DNA from: UBA2040 sp002332715
GTDB taxonomy: Bacteria > Bacteroidota > Bacteroidia > Flavobacteriales_D > Crocinitomicaceae
Direction: 5' to 3'
Length of the DNA stretch: 33,998 nucleotides
NCBI GenBank assembly: GCA_029242295.1
Contig: JAQWUF010000011.1
Location: forward strand, 1 to 33,998
Below are positions 16,728 to 25,839 of this stretch, in pieces. A program made the position numbers and the translations under genes. The notes under the pieces were generated by a model, which was given only the letters and a program-made list of their open reading frames with translations, ran no database searches and was not told the DNA's origin. Within the stretch, counting starts at the first letter, position 1. Every line of letters starts with the position of its first letter.

Positions 16728-18917
16728 ATGGTTAATTTAACGGCAAACGACACGCTCAAAGGAGCGTTAAGAAAATTCTTTGGTTTCGACGGGTTCAAGG
16801 GTAGTCAAGAAGAGATTATTCAGAACCTATTGGAGAACAAGAACACATTTGTTATCATGCCTACCGGTGGCGGAAAGTCGCTCTGCTACCAACTGCCCGC
16901 GCTTTTATCGGAAGGAACGGCTATCATTGTTTCCCCTTTAATTGCCTTGATGAAAAATCAAGTGGATGCCATTCGTGGGGTCAGTGAAGAAGAAGGTATT
17001 GCGCATGTTTTAAATTCCTCTTTGACGAAAACGGAGATCACTCGTGTGAAACAAGATATTGTGGATGGAGTAACTAAAATGTTGTTCGTTGCACCCGAAT
17101 CTTTGACAAAACAAGAAAACATTGACTTTTTAACATCTGTAAACGTATCTTTTTTCGCTATTGATGAAGCGCATTGTATTAGTGAGTGGGGACATGATTT
17201 TAGACCCGAATACAGAAGATTAAGAGAGATATTTGAGAAGATTTCCAATGTTCCGATAATAGCATTAACTGCAACAGCTACGCCAAAGGTTCAACACGAT
17301 ATTCAGAAGAATTTGAACATGCTAGACGCTACTGTTTTTAAATCATCGTTCAACAGAGATAATTTATATTACGAAATACGACCGAAGCGCGACGTTCAAA
17401 AAGAAATCATTCGGTATATCCGTAAAATGGCTGGCAAAAGCGGTATCATTTATTGCCTGAGTCGAAAAAAAGTGGAAGAAATTGCCGAACTCTTGCAAGT
17501 AAATGGAATTTTGGCCTTACCCTATCACGCAGGATTGGATGCTAATACACGTGCCAAACATCAAGACATGTTTTTGATGGAAGATGTGGATGTAATTGTG
17601 GCAACTATTGCCTTCGGGATGGGAATTGACAAACCAGATGTTCGCTTTGTCATCCATCACGATATTCCAAAATCGATAGAAAGTTATTACCAAGAAACAG
17701 GTCGTGCTGGTCGCGATGGCGGTGAAGGCGAATGTTTATCGTTCTATAGTTACAAAGACATTGAGAAATTGGAGAAATTTCTCCAAGGAAAACCAGTTGC
17801 CGAATTGGAAATTGGCCGTCAATTGCTGCATGAAATCGTATCCTATGCCGAAACTTCGGTTTGTCGACGCAAATTCATTCTTCATTATTTTGGAGAAGTA
17901 TTTGACGAAAAGAAATGCGATAAAGGTTGCGACAATTGCAAGCATCCGAAAGATAAAATTGAAGGAAAAGAGCAGATTATGCTTTTATTAAAAACCATTC
18001 TAGAACTGGAGGAACAACAAAAAGCGAAACACGTTTGTGCTTTTCTTTACGGTAATGTTACTTCCGACATCAAGAGCTACAAGCACAATTTGATGGACAG
18101 CTTTGGCAAAGGAAAAGAATGGGATGAAAATTTCTGGAATGCTTGCTGTCGTCAGGCCGTAGTTTCTGGACTTATTTCGAAAGACATTGAAAGTTACGGA
18201 ATTCTCAAGATAACGAAAAAAGGCCAAGCATTTTTAACTAAACCAACGTCATTTACGCTCATAAAAGAGAACGAATACTTATTGGAAGTGGATGACGATG
18301 TTGTCGTAAGTGGCAAAGGAGGCGCATTTGACGAAACACTTTATCAAATGCTACTTGACTTGCGTAAAAGCACTGCAAAATCGAGTAATGTGCCCCCGTT
18401 TGTTGTATTTCAAGAGCCATCTTTGAAGGACATGTGTTTTCAATATCCAATTACACTGGATGAATTGACCAACATTCAAGGAGTAGGTCAAGGAAAAGCA
18501 AAACGATACGGTAAACCGTTCGTTCATATGATAGCGGAGTACGTTGAAACTAATGAAATTCACCGTCCGAATGATTTGGTGGTGAAATCTTTGGTGAATA
18601 AATCGGGATTGAAAGTTCAGTTGATTCAGAACATTGATCGCAAGTTGCCTTTAGAAGATATCGGACAGTCACAAGGGAAATCACTGGCTGAAGTAATAGA
18701 TGAAATAGAAGCGATTGTTGCTTCTGGAACACGGGTCAACATCAATTATTACATCGATGACATTCTAGATGCCGACAACCAGGAAGAAATTTTTGATTAT
18801 TTCATAGAAGCAGAAACGGACGAATTAATGGACGCTTACAACGAATTTGATGGCGATTATTCAGAAGAAGAATTGCGTTTGGTTCGGATCAAGTTTATGA
18901 ATGAATACGCTAATTAA
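16728..18917 (+). CDS. recQ: ATP-dependent DNA helicase RecQ
   Basis: 3'-5' DNA helicase of recombination and replication-fork repair. Helicase motifs are in order: motif 0 GFDGFKGSQEEII near 19, Walker A MPTGGGKSLCYQLPA from 44, DEAH at 146-149 followed by CISEWGHDFRPEYRRL, ALTATATPKVQ near 182, and the arginine-finger QETGRAGRDGG near 324. The RQC zinc site is intact (VCRRKFILHYFGEVF, KKCDKGCDNC near 401). An HRDC domain (DELTNIQGVGQGKAKRYGKP) sits near 585. The C-terminal 120 residues are an acidic extension that I associate with Bacteroidota RecQ. It converges on a lipoprotein gene with only 3 bp between stops. No defence genes are nearby, so this is the housekeeping RecQ. Confidence 0.95.
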   Translation: MVNLTANDTLKGALRKFFGFDGFKGSQEEIIQNLLENKNTFVIMPTGGGKSLCYQLPALLSEGTAIIVSPLIALMKNQVDAIRGVSEEEGIAHVLNSSLTKTEITRVKQDIVDGVTKMLFVAPESLTKQENIDFLTSVNVSFFAIDEAHCISEWGHDFRPEYRRLREIFEKISNVPIIALTATATPKVQHDIQKNLNMLDATVFKSSFNRDNLYYEIRPKRDVQKEIIRYIRKMAGKSGIIYCLSRKKVEEIAELLQVNGILALPYHAGLDANTRAKHQDMFLMEDVDVIVATIAFGMGIDKPDVRFVIHHDIPKSIESYYQETGRAGRDGGEGECLSFYSYKDIEKLEKFLQGKPVAELEIGRQLLHEIVSYAETSVCRRKFILHYFGEVFDEKKCDKGCDNCKHPKDKIEGKEQIMLLLKTILELEEQQKAKHVCAFLYGNVTSDIKSYKHNLMDSFGKGKEWDENFWNACCRQAVVSGLISKDIESYGILKITKKGQAFLTKPTSFTLIKENEYLLEVDDDVVVSGKGGAFDETLYQMLLDLRKSTAKSSNVPPFVVFQEPSLKDMCFQYPITLDELTNIQGVGQGKAKRYGKPFVHMIAEYVETNEIHRPNDLVVKSLVNKSGLKVQLIQNIDRKLPLEDIGQSQGKSLAEVIDEIEAIVASGTRVNINYYIDDILDADNQEEIFDYFIEAETDELMDAYNEFDGDYSEEELRLVRIKFMNEYAN

Positions 18918-18920
18918 GCG

Positions 18921-19334
18921 TTACTTTCTCTTCAAAACCAAAACACTTTTCCTGTTCGGATTAACAACCATTTCAAGAATCATGTCCTTTTTTAATTGGC
19001 GATCTATGTGACAATCGTAGGTTTGATTGGGAGCGTTGAATTGTAGTTCACGTAAAGAAATCTGTGCAAAATCACCAACAAAGTTAAAAATTGCAGAATC
19101 CGTTGCATTGTCTGCATTCCAATTGATCTCTACAGTTCCTAACTTGCTTTTTTTGTCGATTGAAAAAGTGGCCGTACCCGAATTAAGAGCGAATTTTTCT
19201 GTAGTACCATCAAAAATAATTTCCTCATAGGAGGTGATTTCCCATTCACCGTTTAATTTTTTTCGGCTTTGTTTCTCCTTGTCACAAGACAAAACAAACA
19301 TCAGAAGAACAGTAAAAAGCAGGGACTTATTCAA
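18921..19334 (-). CDS. Small lipocalin-like lipoprotein
   Basis: A 137-residue lipoprotein: signal MNKSLLFTVLLMFVLSC with Cys17 as lipidation site, then a basic linker and KLNGEWEITSYEEIIFDG, the WxI/T-type opening of small lipocalin-like proteins common in Bacteroidetes. The remaining beta strands (TATFSIDKKSKLGTVEINW, CHIDRQLKKDMILEMVV) fit such a barrel. The first codon is TTG at 19334; an in-frame TAG lies just upstream and the only early ATG would delete the signal peptide, so TTG is kept. It closes a minus-strand gene run after the amidohydrolase and a lipopeptide. Function unknown. Confidence 0.7.
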   Translation of the reverse strand: MNKSLLFTVLLMFVLSCDKEKQSRKKLNGEWEITSYEEIIFDGTTEKFALNSGTATFSIDKKSKLGTVEINWNADNATDSAIFNFVGDFAQISLRELQFNAPNQTYDCHIDRQLKKDMILEMVVNPNRKSVLVLKRK

Positions 19335-19354
19335 AATAAACTAAAATTGTAAGA

Positions 19355-19432
19355 TCATCCGGCATAATCTTTTTTCTCACTACAACCAAAGGCAGCATAG
19401 AAAAGGATAAAAATCAAACTTAATTTTCTCAT
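19355..19432 (-). CDS. 25-residue lipopeptide ORF
   Basis: ATG at 19432 overlaps the TGA stop of the amidohydrolase gene (ATGA), the usual sign of translational coupling. It encodes MRKLSLIFILFYAAFGCSEK plus KDYAG, a complete lipoprotein signal with cysteine at position 17 and only eight residues behind it. Twenty bases later the next lipoprotein gene starts. It is either a true micro-lipoprotein or the 5' stub of a lost lipoprotein gene. I saw no continuation of a longer protein in other frames. Confidence 0.5.
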   Translation of the reverse strand: MRKLSLIFILFYAAFGCSEKKDYAG

Positions 19433-20619
19433 AATTTAAAAGCTGTTGCGGCCATCATTTGCATGCCAATTTTCAAGGCGTTGGCATCAATATCAAACTT
19501 CGGATGATGCACGCCAAAGGTAATTCCTTTTGCTTCATTTCTGACACCTAATCTATAAAAGCATGCTGGCACGTTATGCGAATAAAACGAAAAATCTTCC
19601 GCTGTCATGCGCAATTCTAATTCTTTAACGTTTTCGTCGCCTAAAATTTGCTTTGCCTTGCTTGATTGTTCCTTAGTCGTAGCTTCATCATTCACTAAAA
19701 ACGGATATCCTTTTTCAATATTTAGGTCGATAATTGTACCTGTTTCTTCTTGAATTTTATCTGAATATTCTTGAATCCAATTTAATGCGTTGGCTCTCCA
19801 ATCTTCGTCCATCGTGCGGAAAGTTCCTTTAATTTCTGCAGAATCGGGAATTACATTCGTAGCTCCAATAGCTTCGAAATGTCCTATGCTAAGAATGAAA
19901 GGCACGCTTTCTTTTTTACGGTCTTCGATAAAGTTTTTCAAACCGCTCACCAATTTTGCCCCAGCTTGAATAGGATCGATACAGTTTTCAGGAAGTGCGG
20001 CATGGCCACCTTTACCTTTCACTGTGAAATGTAATTCGTCGCACGAAGCCATGTACAAACCTTCTCGGAAACCTACTTTTCCAACTTCCATTTCTGGAAA
20101 TACGTGCAAGCCAAAAATAGATTTTACAGGTCGTTTTTCAAGTACTCCTGCAGCAATCATTAGGGAAGCGCCACCAGGTGCTTTTTCTTCGCCGGGTTGA
20201 AACAGCAATTGAACTGGGAAGTCCAATTCGTTTTCCAATTCTTTTAAAATTTTCGCAGCGCCCAACAAGACTGAAGTATGGACATCGTGTCCGCAGGCAT
20301 GCATAACGCCAGGAACTATAGATGTGTACGTTTTTTCGTTTTGTTCTAAAATCGGTAGCGCATCCAAATCGGCCCGAAGCACGACATGTTTCGTTTCCTT
20401 CGAATGATTTCCTTGAATAAAACCGAGAATTCCTGTACCAGCTATCTCCGTTTCGTGCGGAATTTTCCATTCTGTCAATTTTTGAGAAACAAACTTCATG
20501 GTTTCAAATTCGACAAAGGAAAGCTCTGGATTTTGGTGCAAATGTTCTCGAATTTCTCTTATTTCATCGAAAAAGTCTTCAGAAAATTGCTTGATGCGTT
20601 CTATTATCTTATCGTTCAT
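19429..20619 (-). CDS. M20-family amidohydrolase
   Basis: Zinc-dependent hydrolase of the M20D type (N-acyl-amino-acid or IAA-amino-acid amidohydrolase). The metal-binding MHACGHDVHTSVLLGAA, the catalytic-glutamate segment LLFQPGEEKAPGGA, GLHVFPEMEVGKVG, the HAALPENCIDPIQAGA dimerisation segment and the late MTAEDFSFYSHNVPACFYRL are all present and intact. The open frame begins at 20646, but ATG at 20619 gives MNDKIIERIKQ, the normal N-terminus, and 396 residues. It overlaps the end of the TauE/SafE gene by 11 bases, so the two are coupled. The substrate cannot be told from sequence. Confidence 0.9.
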   Translation of the reverse strand: MNDKIIERIKQFSEDFFDEIREIREHLHQNPELSFVEFETMKFVSQKLTEWKIPHETEIAGTGILGFIQGNHSKETKHVVLRADLDALPILEQNEKTYTSIVPGVMHACGHDVHTSVLLGAAKILKELENELDFPVQLLFQPGEEKAPGGASLMIAAGVLEKRPVKSIFGLHVFPEMEVGKVGFREGLYMASCDELHFTVKGKGGHAALPENCIDPIQAGAKLVSGLKNFIEDRKKESVPFILSIGHFEAIGATNVIPDSAEIKGTFRTMDEDWRANALNWIQEYSDKIQEETGTIIDLNIEKGYPFLVNDEATTKEQSSKAKQILGDENVKELELRMTAEDFSFYSHNVPACFYRLGVRNEAKGITFGVHHPKFDIDANALKIGMQMMAATAFKL

Positions 20620-21001
20620 TTTGAATACCGTTATAGCCAGAAACAATCAGTTTTATAGATATGAGTATCATGATGATTCCAAAAACAAACTTTACTGCAT
20701 GCGGAGATAGTTTAAGGGACAATTTGCTTCCGATGTATCCGCCTATGACAAATGTGAGCGATACAACAATTCCATATCCCCAATTGATATGTCCGGCTTT
20801 CATGTAGTTCATCACCGCCAAAATGCCGACTGGCAGCAATAGAATAAAGAGACTCGTTCCTTGGGCTTGGTGCTGCGTCATTCCTAACATAAAAACCAAA
20901 GCGGGAACAATAATTATTCCACCACCAACACCAACGAATCCGCTGAGAATTCCTGAAGAAATACCTATTAAAACTAGAAATAAAATGGTTTGAACGCTCA
21001 T
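20609..21001 (-). CDS. Half-size TauE/SafE-family permease
   Basis: A 130-residue membrane protein with about four hydrophobic segments. GISSGILSGFVGVGGGIIIV near residue 14 is the repeated signature of the TauE/SafE (DUF81) family of sulfite or organosulfonate exporters, followed by LGMTQHQAQGTSLFILLLP. Full-length members are about 250 residues made of two such halves; this protein contains one, so it would need to dimerise. The preferred ATG (21001) lies one base after the upstream gene's stop; the open frame itself reaches 21013. No second half is found in other frames, because the amidohydrolase start overlaps the end. Confidence 0.83.
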   Translation of the reverse strand: MSVQTILFLVLIGISSGILSGFVGVGGGIIIVPALVFMLGMTQHQAQGTSLFILLLPVGILAVMNYMKAGHINWGYGIVVSLTFVIGGYIGSKLSLKLSPHAVKFVFGIIMILISIKLIVSGYNGIQNER

Positions 21002-21002
21002 T

Positions 21003-24000
21003 TTAAATATCATGTGTTAAGGACAAAAACAAATTGGGTTTCTTATTTAAACGAAGGTTTTCGATTCCCCAACCTACATCTGCACGTACAAAGTAACCAA
21101 AAATTTTAGTTCTAACACCTGAACCGAGGGCGGCAATTATAGGTTCGCGTGAATTTTCAATTTTTATCATAGCCGGTTTATTATCTATCACCAATTCGTT
21201 GAAAATATTCTCATCTGAAAAAGGGCTGCGACCATTCCAAGCCGCTCCAATATCAAAGAATCCAATTAATTGAAAACTTCGAAGTGGCTCGTTTTTGATC
21301 GCTCCTCTAGTGAAAAGAACAAAAAGTGGGACTCTTAATTCTGAATTTATCACAGCAAATGAATTTCCATTTCGCTGATTTTGAACGAAACCTCTCATAG
21401 GTGTCGCAAGTGTTTGGTAGGCGAAATTTCCTTTTGGGTCGACTGGTGTATCAAGATTAAAATTATTTACTGGACGTAGCATCCAATTGTCTACACCACC
21501 CATGTAATAAAGTAAACGCTGTCCACCTAGTGATGTTCCAGCTGCAATTCGGTTGACCCAAATAAGTTCTTTGCGCAACGAAATGGAATGTCTGGCATCA
21601 AATCCTAAGTTGAGCATTCCGAACACTTTGGCACTTGTGCTTTGGAGATATTCTGCAAAAACCTTCATGCGGGTTCCTGTCCAAGTGTTTTCGGACCACT
21701 GCTTTGCATTATCGAAAACCAATGAGGTTTTTAGTCCACCTTGATAATTGTAACGAATATCTCTTTGCAAAGAAGCCTCGCTCAGCGCTAGTGGATGCAT
21801 CAAATCTGTTCTAGATAAAACAGTCCCTCTCCATGAAAAAACTTCCGAAAAAGGATAAACTAGATTCAATTGGATTTCATGCGTAATGTTTTTGTCAAGC
21901 CCTTGCGCAAATCGGTCTTCATAACTTCGGCGGTAGTAAAACAATTGCTTATCCAATCGTTTTTTTCTAAAATTAATTCCTGTATAAAACTCACTATTGT
22001 TTCGAGAAGTTGGGATGCGTAATCCTCCAGAAATCACAACATCTTCCATGACATCGCTAAAGCTTATGCGAAGCATTCCACTTACAGAAGGGTTGAGATA
22101 CACACTACCAGGACCCGAATAAATTTGATAGGACTGATTTAAAAAAGCATTATCAATCTTCGCACTTATAAAATCTTTGGCGAAGTTTATTTTGTACCTG
22201 CCTTGACTGGCACTTTCAAAAATCAACTCCTCATTATTCCTATTTTTATTGATTTGCGACAGATCTTCAAACAAGGTTATTTTCTGTTTCGTGTACTTTC
22301 CATCCTCCGAAATTTCAATTGGTCTTTCTATTGATTCTTTGTTAAGTGAGTCACCCGATTGAACTGTATCTTGAATTACATAATTCGTCATTGGGCCAAA
22401 TTTTCGCGCTGCTCGGTCCTTAAAGTAAACTACATTCAATTCTTTTGGAGCGTGTTCAAGTAGACTCCTAAAAACTTGATAACCATTGTTTTGAAAAATA
22501 AGCGTGACCACTTCGTCCGTTTTTCCGATGACATTTTGCTGTAAAATTCCGGTTGTTAAATTACTTGTCGCAAACGTTTTGTTATCTGGGCGATAATGAA
22601 TGATAGTGTCAACAAAGGAAATGACACTGTCTTTCTTCAATTCCCTACGATTCCAAAGCCCGTTTTCATCACTCAAGTAGCTGATATTGCCATTTGGTAA
22701 TTCTTGTCCCTGTTGCTCATTTACATCCGCAGTTGAGGTAATTCGCTGATAGCTTAGTCGCTTTTTGTCTTTATCCTTAAGCGGAAAAAGGAAAAGATCA
22801 TACGCGCTTTCGAAAGGAACTATGACATTTTTTTTCGGTGGAAAATTGTCCGATCGATTGCTTGAAAATAAAATTCCTGTGTTATCATTGGTCCACGTTG
22901 GGTTCAAATCATCCCACAAATCATCCGTTAATTGATCGACAGAGTTGCCTGAAATTTTATAAATATAGATATCCGTTTGACCATTTTTCACACCAGAAAT
23001 CACTATGCTTTTCCCGTCAGAAGAATAATCACAAGAAAGTATTTTCTCCAAACTCGGCACCTCTTTGGTCAAGGTTGTATTCTCTCCAATATCATAAAGA
23101 TTGAACATCAATAAACCTTTTCTTTCGGTGAAATACACGAAATAGTCACCCGAAGGATGAAAAGTTGCCACTGGAAAAGAAACGTCTTGAATCCTTATTA
23201 AACGTGGTTCATTGGTAATAATTTTTTTTATTTTATCAGAAGTGAAATCTTGCAAATACAGCTTATATCGACCTTCTAAGTTGACTACATAGACCATTTT
23301 ATCTCCTTGATCGTTTACAGCTACGGTTGTCAATTTCGTTTCTTTTTTCAAACGAGATGTAACTTCTGTACCCGATACCTCATCTTGGTATTTAAGGTCG
23401 GTAAGAAATCTTTTCGTGTAAAAATTATTGAATTCGGGAAGGAGTTCTTGCGTGCTAGAGCCCAACAGATATTCCAAAGTTCTATCGATGTGACCGACGT
23501 TTTTAGTGACAAAAAGTATGCTCAACAATTGACTTCTTCCATACGTTTCTTGGATGTAATTCCAAAAAGCGTGACCAGCGATTGGTTCCTCTTCAACAGT
23601 CAATAGAGAGAAATTTTCAAAGCGGTTGGACAGAAAACCATCTTTCAATTTGGCCTCAAAATCTGCATCCCAATCGCGAGACAAAAAGTGAACGAAGCCT
23701 TGTGTAAACCATCCTGGATTTTTATTTGGATCATTGCCAATTAAAATATCCGACCATTGGTTGCCATATAAAATCTTACGAATCGCAGTTTCAGCCACTA
23801 TTTCTCTGATTTGTTGATTCAAAGAATTGTGATCGTCTTCATAATAAATAAGCAGTTTGGAACCTACGATTTGACTTTTCCCACCATAACTGGCGAAGTT
23901 TTCATTCGAGAGTCCAATATTGCTTTGTCGCAATTCCGTTAGCGATTTGAACAAAAGAATTTCCAGATGTTCCTCAATTTGAAAATTTAATCTTTCTTCG

Positions 24001-24218
24001 AGATCGAGTAATTCTATTTGAACTTGTTGAGCTAGGTAATCTGCATAATCTTCTTCACCCCGATAAAAATAAAGCTTGAACCGTTCATAGTTTTGTGTCC
24101 GCCAATCGAATTCGAAATACTGCACTCTATTTTTACCAAATTCTTGATTGCTCCCATTGTAAAACTGGGCATTGGAGCAGTAAGGCAGAATTAGAAATAG
24201 AATCAGAAGAAACCGCAC
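21003..24218 (-). CDS. Large PD40 beta-propeller / Omp85-like surface protein
   Basis: A 1071-residue exported protein. After a signal peptide (about 1-17, LPYCSNAQ) comes a peptidase-MA-like region (about 30-270, with NPGWFTQGFVHFLSRDWD), in which the expected HExxH zinc motif is absent. Then come WD40-like PD40 repeats typical of TolB propellers (VATFHPSGDYFVYFTERKG, CDYSSDGKSIVISGVKNG, PTWTNDNTGILFSSNRSDNF). The C-terminal 400 residues look like an Omp85/surface-antigen barrel, with a GGVDNWMLRPVNNFN loop and an aromatic-rich end. GTG at 24218 is the start. It is often annotated as a TolB-like translocation protein; I consider the architecture solid and the function unknown. The amidohydrolase and permease follow at once. 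Confidence 0.8.
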   Translation of the reverse strand: MRFLLILFLILPYCSNAQFYNGSNQEFGKNRVQYFEFDWRTQNYERFKLYFYRGEEDYADYLAQQVQIELLDLEERLNFQIEEHLEILLFKSLTELRQSNIGLSNENFASYGGKSQIVGSKLLIYYEDDHNSLNQQIREIVAETAIRKILYGNQWSDILIGNDPNKNPGWFTQGFVHFLSRDWDADFEAKLKDGFLSNRFENFSLLTVEEEPIAGHAFWNYIQETYGRSQLLSILFVTKNVGHIDRTLEYLLGSSTQELLPEFNNFYTKRFLTDLKYQDEVSGTEVTSRLKKETKLTTVAVNDQGDKMVYVVNLEGRYKLYLQDFTSDKIKKIITNEPRLIRIQDVSFPVATFHPSGDYFVYFTERKGLLMFNLYDIGENTTLTKEVPSLEKILSCDYSSDGKSIVISGVKNGQTDIYIYKISGNSVDQLTDDLWDDLNPTWTNDNTGILFSSNRSDNFPPKKNVIVPFESAYDLFLFPLKDKDKKRLSYQRITSTADVNEQQGQELPNGNISYLSDENGLWNRRELKKDSVISFVDTIIHYRPDNKTFATSNLTTGILQQNVIGKTDEVVTLIFQNNGYQVFRSLLEHAPKELNVVYFKDRAARKFGPMTNYVIQDTVQSGDSLNKESIERPIEISEDGKYTKQKITLFEDLSQINKNRNNEELIFESASQGRYKINFAKDFISAKIDNAFLNQSYQIYSGPGSVYLNPSVSGMLRISFSDVMEDVVISGGLRIPTSRNNSEFYTGINFRKKRLDKQLFYYRRSYEDRFAQGLDKNITHEIQLNLVYPFSEVFSWRGTVLSRTDLMHPLALSEASLQRDIRYNYQGGLKTSLVFDNAKQWSENTWTGTRMKVFAEYLQSTSAKVFGMLNLGFDARHSISLRKELIWVNRIAAGTSLGGQRLLYYMGGVDNWMLRPVNNFNLDTPVDPKGNFAYQTLATPMRGFVQNQRNGNSFAVINSELRVPLFVLFTRGAIKNEPLRSFQLIGFFDIGAAWNGRSPFSDENIFNELVIDNKPAMIKIENSREPIIAALGSGVRTKIFGYFVRADVGWGIENLRLNKKPNLFLSLTHDI

Positions 24219-24282
24219 GATATAAAATTATTTAGAATTAAAGGTAATGAATTCCTTTTGCTTTGGGGTGGTGAATCTTTAC

Positions 24283-25251
24283 TTATTGTACTAGAAGGTT
24301 GCAGCCTCTAAGGTCAGAATTATCTAAGCGTCCCATCAATCGTAATTTACCGTTTTCCAATCTTCCCAAATCTTGGGTCAAAATGAAACTACAACTGAAC
24401 ACATTTGCCAAATCTATGACATTGATGCCACCTGTTTTTGCCTTGGTCAGAGGAGAAAATGGATCGTTTGTTTCACGTAAATTAATTCTCATCCAATTGG
24501 GCATTTCAAACAATTGATCGACTTTAGAATACCCTTGTGAAAGCAGCTCCGTCATTCCATATTCAGAACAAATGATGTCGCAATTGAGCCCTGTTTTCAA
24601 AGTATCGTGTAATTGTTCTTTGGTGAGTTCTTTTCTTCGGCCTTTCATTCCGCCGGTTTCAATAATTATAGCTTTTGATAAGTCGATGTTCTTCTCCGCC
24701 AAATCAAGCAAAGCGTATGACACGCCAAAAATGACCACTTTCTTATTCTCAGTAAGAGCTTTTTTATACCTGACTTCTATATCTTCAATTTCGTTCAACA
24801 AAAAACCGGACAAAGCATTTTTACTTTGTGAAATTAAATTGTTGACCATGTAAACTAAACTGGACTCACCTTGCTCCAAATAATTGGGAAGTAAGGCTAA
24901 AATCACTTGTTCCTCAGGATTTCCTATTTGATTTGAATAGGTTAATTGAAAAGACTCCTCATACATTTCTAGTGACTGAATTTCATGAACTGATCGCTCC
25001 ATTCCCGTTGTTCCACTACTTTTGAAAACCGTTTGGACAGAAAGATTTCTATGTTTTACTTGATGAGATTTAAAAAAAGAGATCGGTAAAAAGGGAATTT
25101 CCGAAACTTGTGTTGGATTGGCTCGGTTTAGTAAATCACAATATTCTTTGTAAACGAGTGTGTTCTCGTATTGAAACCGAAAGATTTTTAGGGCCCAAAA
25201 CGCAAAGTCTTCTTCCGTTTTGATGCTAAAAATACCTGTCCAATCTTTCAT
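24283..25251 (-). CDS. LuxE/PaaK-like acyl-protein synthetase
   Basis: A 322-residue member of the LuxE-type acyl-protein synthetase/acyl-CoA ligase-like group that activates acyl groups with ATP. The nucleotide-binding motif FKSSGTTGMERSVHEIQSLE starts near residue 82 (cf. SSGTTG of adenylate-forming enzymes); IPFLPISFFKSHQVK near 53, ETGGMKGRRKELTKEQLH near 197 and CSEYGMTELLSQGYS near 230 are further family landmarks. Genuine LuxE works with LuxC and LuxD in bioluminescence; no lux partners are here, so light production is not implied. A perfect TAATTTTG box stands 4 bases before ATG. The PD40 protein starts 64 bp after its stop. Confidence 0.82.
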   Translation of the reverse strand: MKDWTGIFSIKTEEDFAFWALKIFRFQYENTLVYKEYCDLLNRANPTQVSEIPFLPISFFKSHQVKHRNLSVQTVFKSSGTTGMERSVHEIQSLEMYEESFQLTYSNQIGNPEEQVILALLPNYLEQGESSLVYMVNNLISQSKNALSGFLLNEIEDIEVRYKKALTENKKVVIFGVSYALLDLAEKNIDLSKAIIIETGGMKGRRKELTKEQLHDTLKTGLNCDIICSEYGMTELLSQGYSKVDQLFEMPNWMRINLRETNDPFSPLTKAKTGGINVIDLANVFSCSFILTQDLGRLENGKLRLMGRLDNSDLRGCNLLVQ

Positions 25252-25315
25252 GCGTCAAAATTAGTTGGTTTCTGAATAAATCGTGTAAATTCCTCAATAT
25301 TTCTTACTTTCGACT

Positions 25316-25807
25316 ATGCGATTGATATTTGCCTCTATTGGTGTTTTATTCTTGCTTTCTAGCTGTTTCAAGAAGGACGATTTTGAGTCAACACCCGAAA
25401 TTGAGTTTCAGTCCTTCGACATATTTGGAGACACCGCGGTCCTGACCATTAGTTTTCAGGATGGTGAAGGAGATATCGGGTTAGAACCGGATCAATTGGA
25501 ACCTCCTTTCGATTTAAATTCGCCATATCATTACAATTTATTTCTCAAATACTATGAAAAAGTAGATGGGCAAGGTTGGCAACCGGGATTAGATTTGACC
25601 GGGCAACCTATTGTTTTCAGAAATCGATTGCGTCCAATTTTCACTGGTAAACCAAAATCAATTAAGGGAACAATCCAATACACAATCGAACCGATTTTTT
25701 ACAATCTTATTTCTGCCGACAACGATACCATCAAATATGAAATCATGCTCGTTGACCGTGCTTTAAATGAGAGTAATTGGATAGAAACGGGGACGATTAT
25801 CCGCTGA
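25316..25807 (+). CDS. Lipoprotein of unknown function
   Basis: A 163-residue lipoprotein: MRLIFASIGVLFLLSSC gives a clean lipobox with Cys17, followed by FKKDDFESTPEIEFQSFDIF and a beta-rich body containing the acidic FQDGEGDIGLEPDQLEPPFD segment, which could bind calcium. The second half (GTIQYTIEPIFYNLISADND) resembles beta-sandwich lipoproteins seen in flavobacteria, with no named family. It diverges from the LuxE-like gene, with 64 bases between starts. A TACTTTCG box lies only three bases before ATG, as with glyS. It converges on fabD. Confidence 0.7.
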   Translation: MRLIFASIGVLFLLSSCFKKDDFESTPEIEFQSFDIFGDTAVLTISFQDGEGDIGLEPDQLEPPFDLNSPYHYNLFLKYYEKVDGQGWQPGLDLTGQPIVFRNRLRPIFTGKPKSIKGTIQYTIEPIFYNLISADNDTIKYEIMLVDRALNESNWIETGTIIR

Positions 25808-25839
25808 TATCGACAAACTATTTCAAAGGAACATTTAAC

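Noticed and set aside
16728..18917. RecQ as part of a defence or mobile island.
   Set aside because: It has the full housekeeping RecQ-RQC-HRDC layout and its neighbours are tatC and a lipoprotein; no integrase, nuclease or toxin genes are nearby.
20138..20470. A 110-residue minus-strand open frame.
   Set aside because: It is an alternative frame inside the amidohydrolase gene, whose catalytic motifs occupy the same bases; the composition (many Arg, Ser and Cys) is not protein-like.
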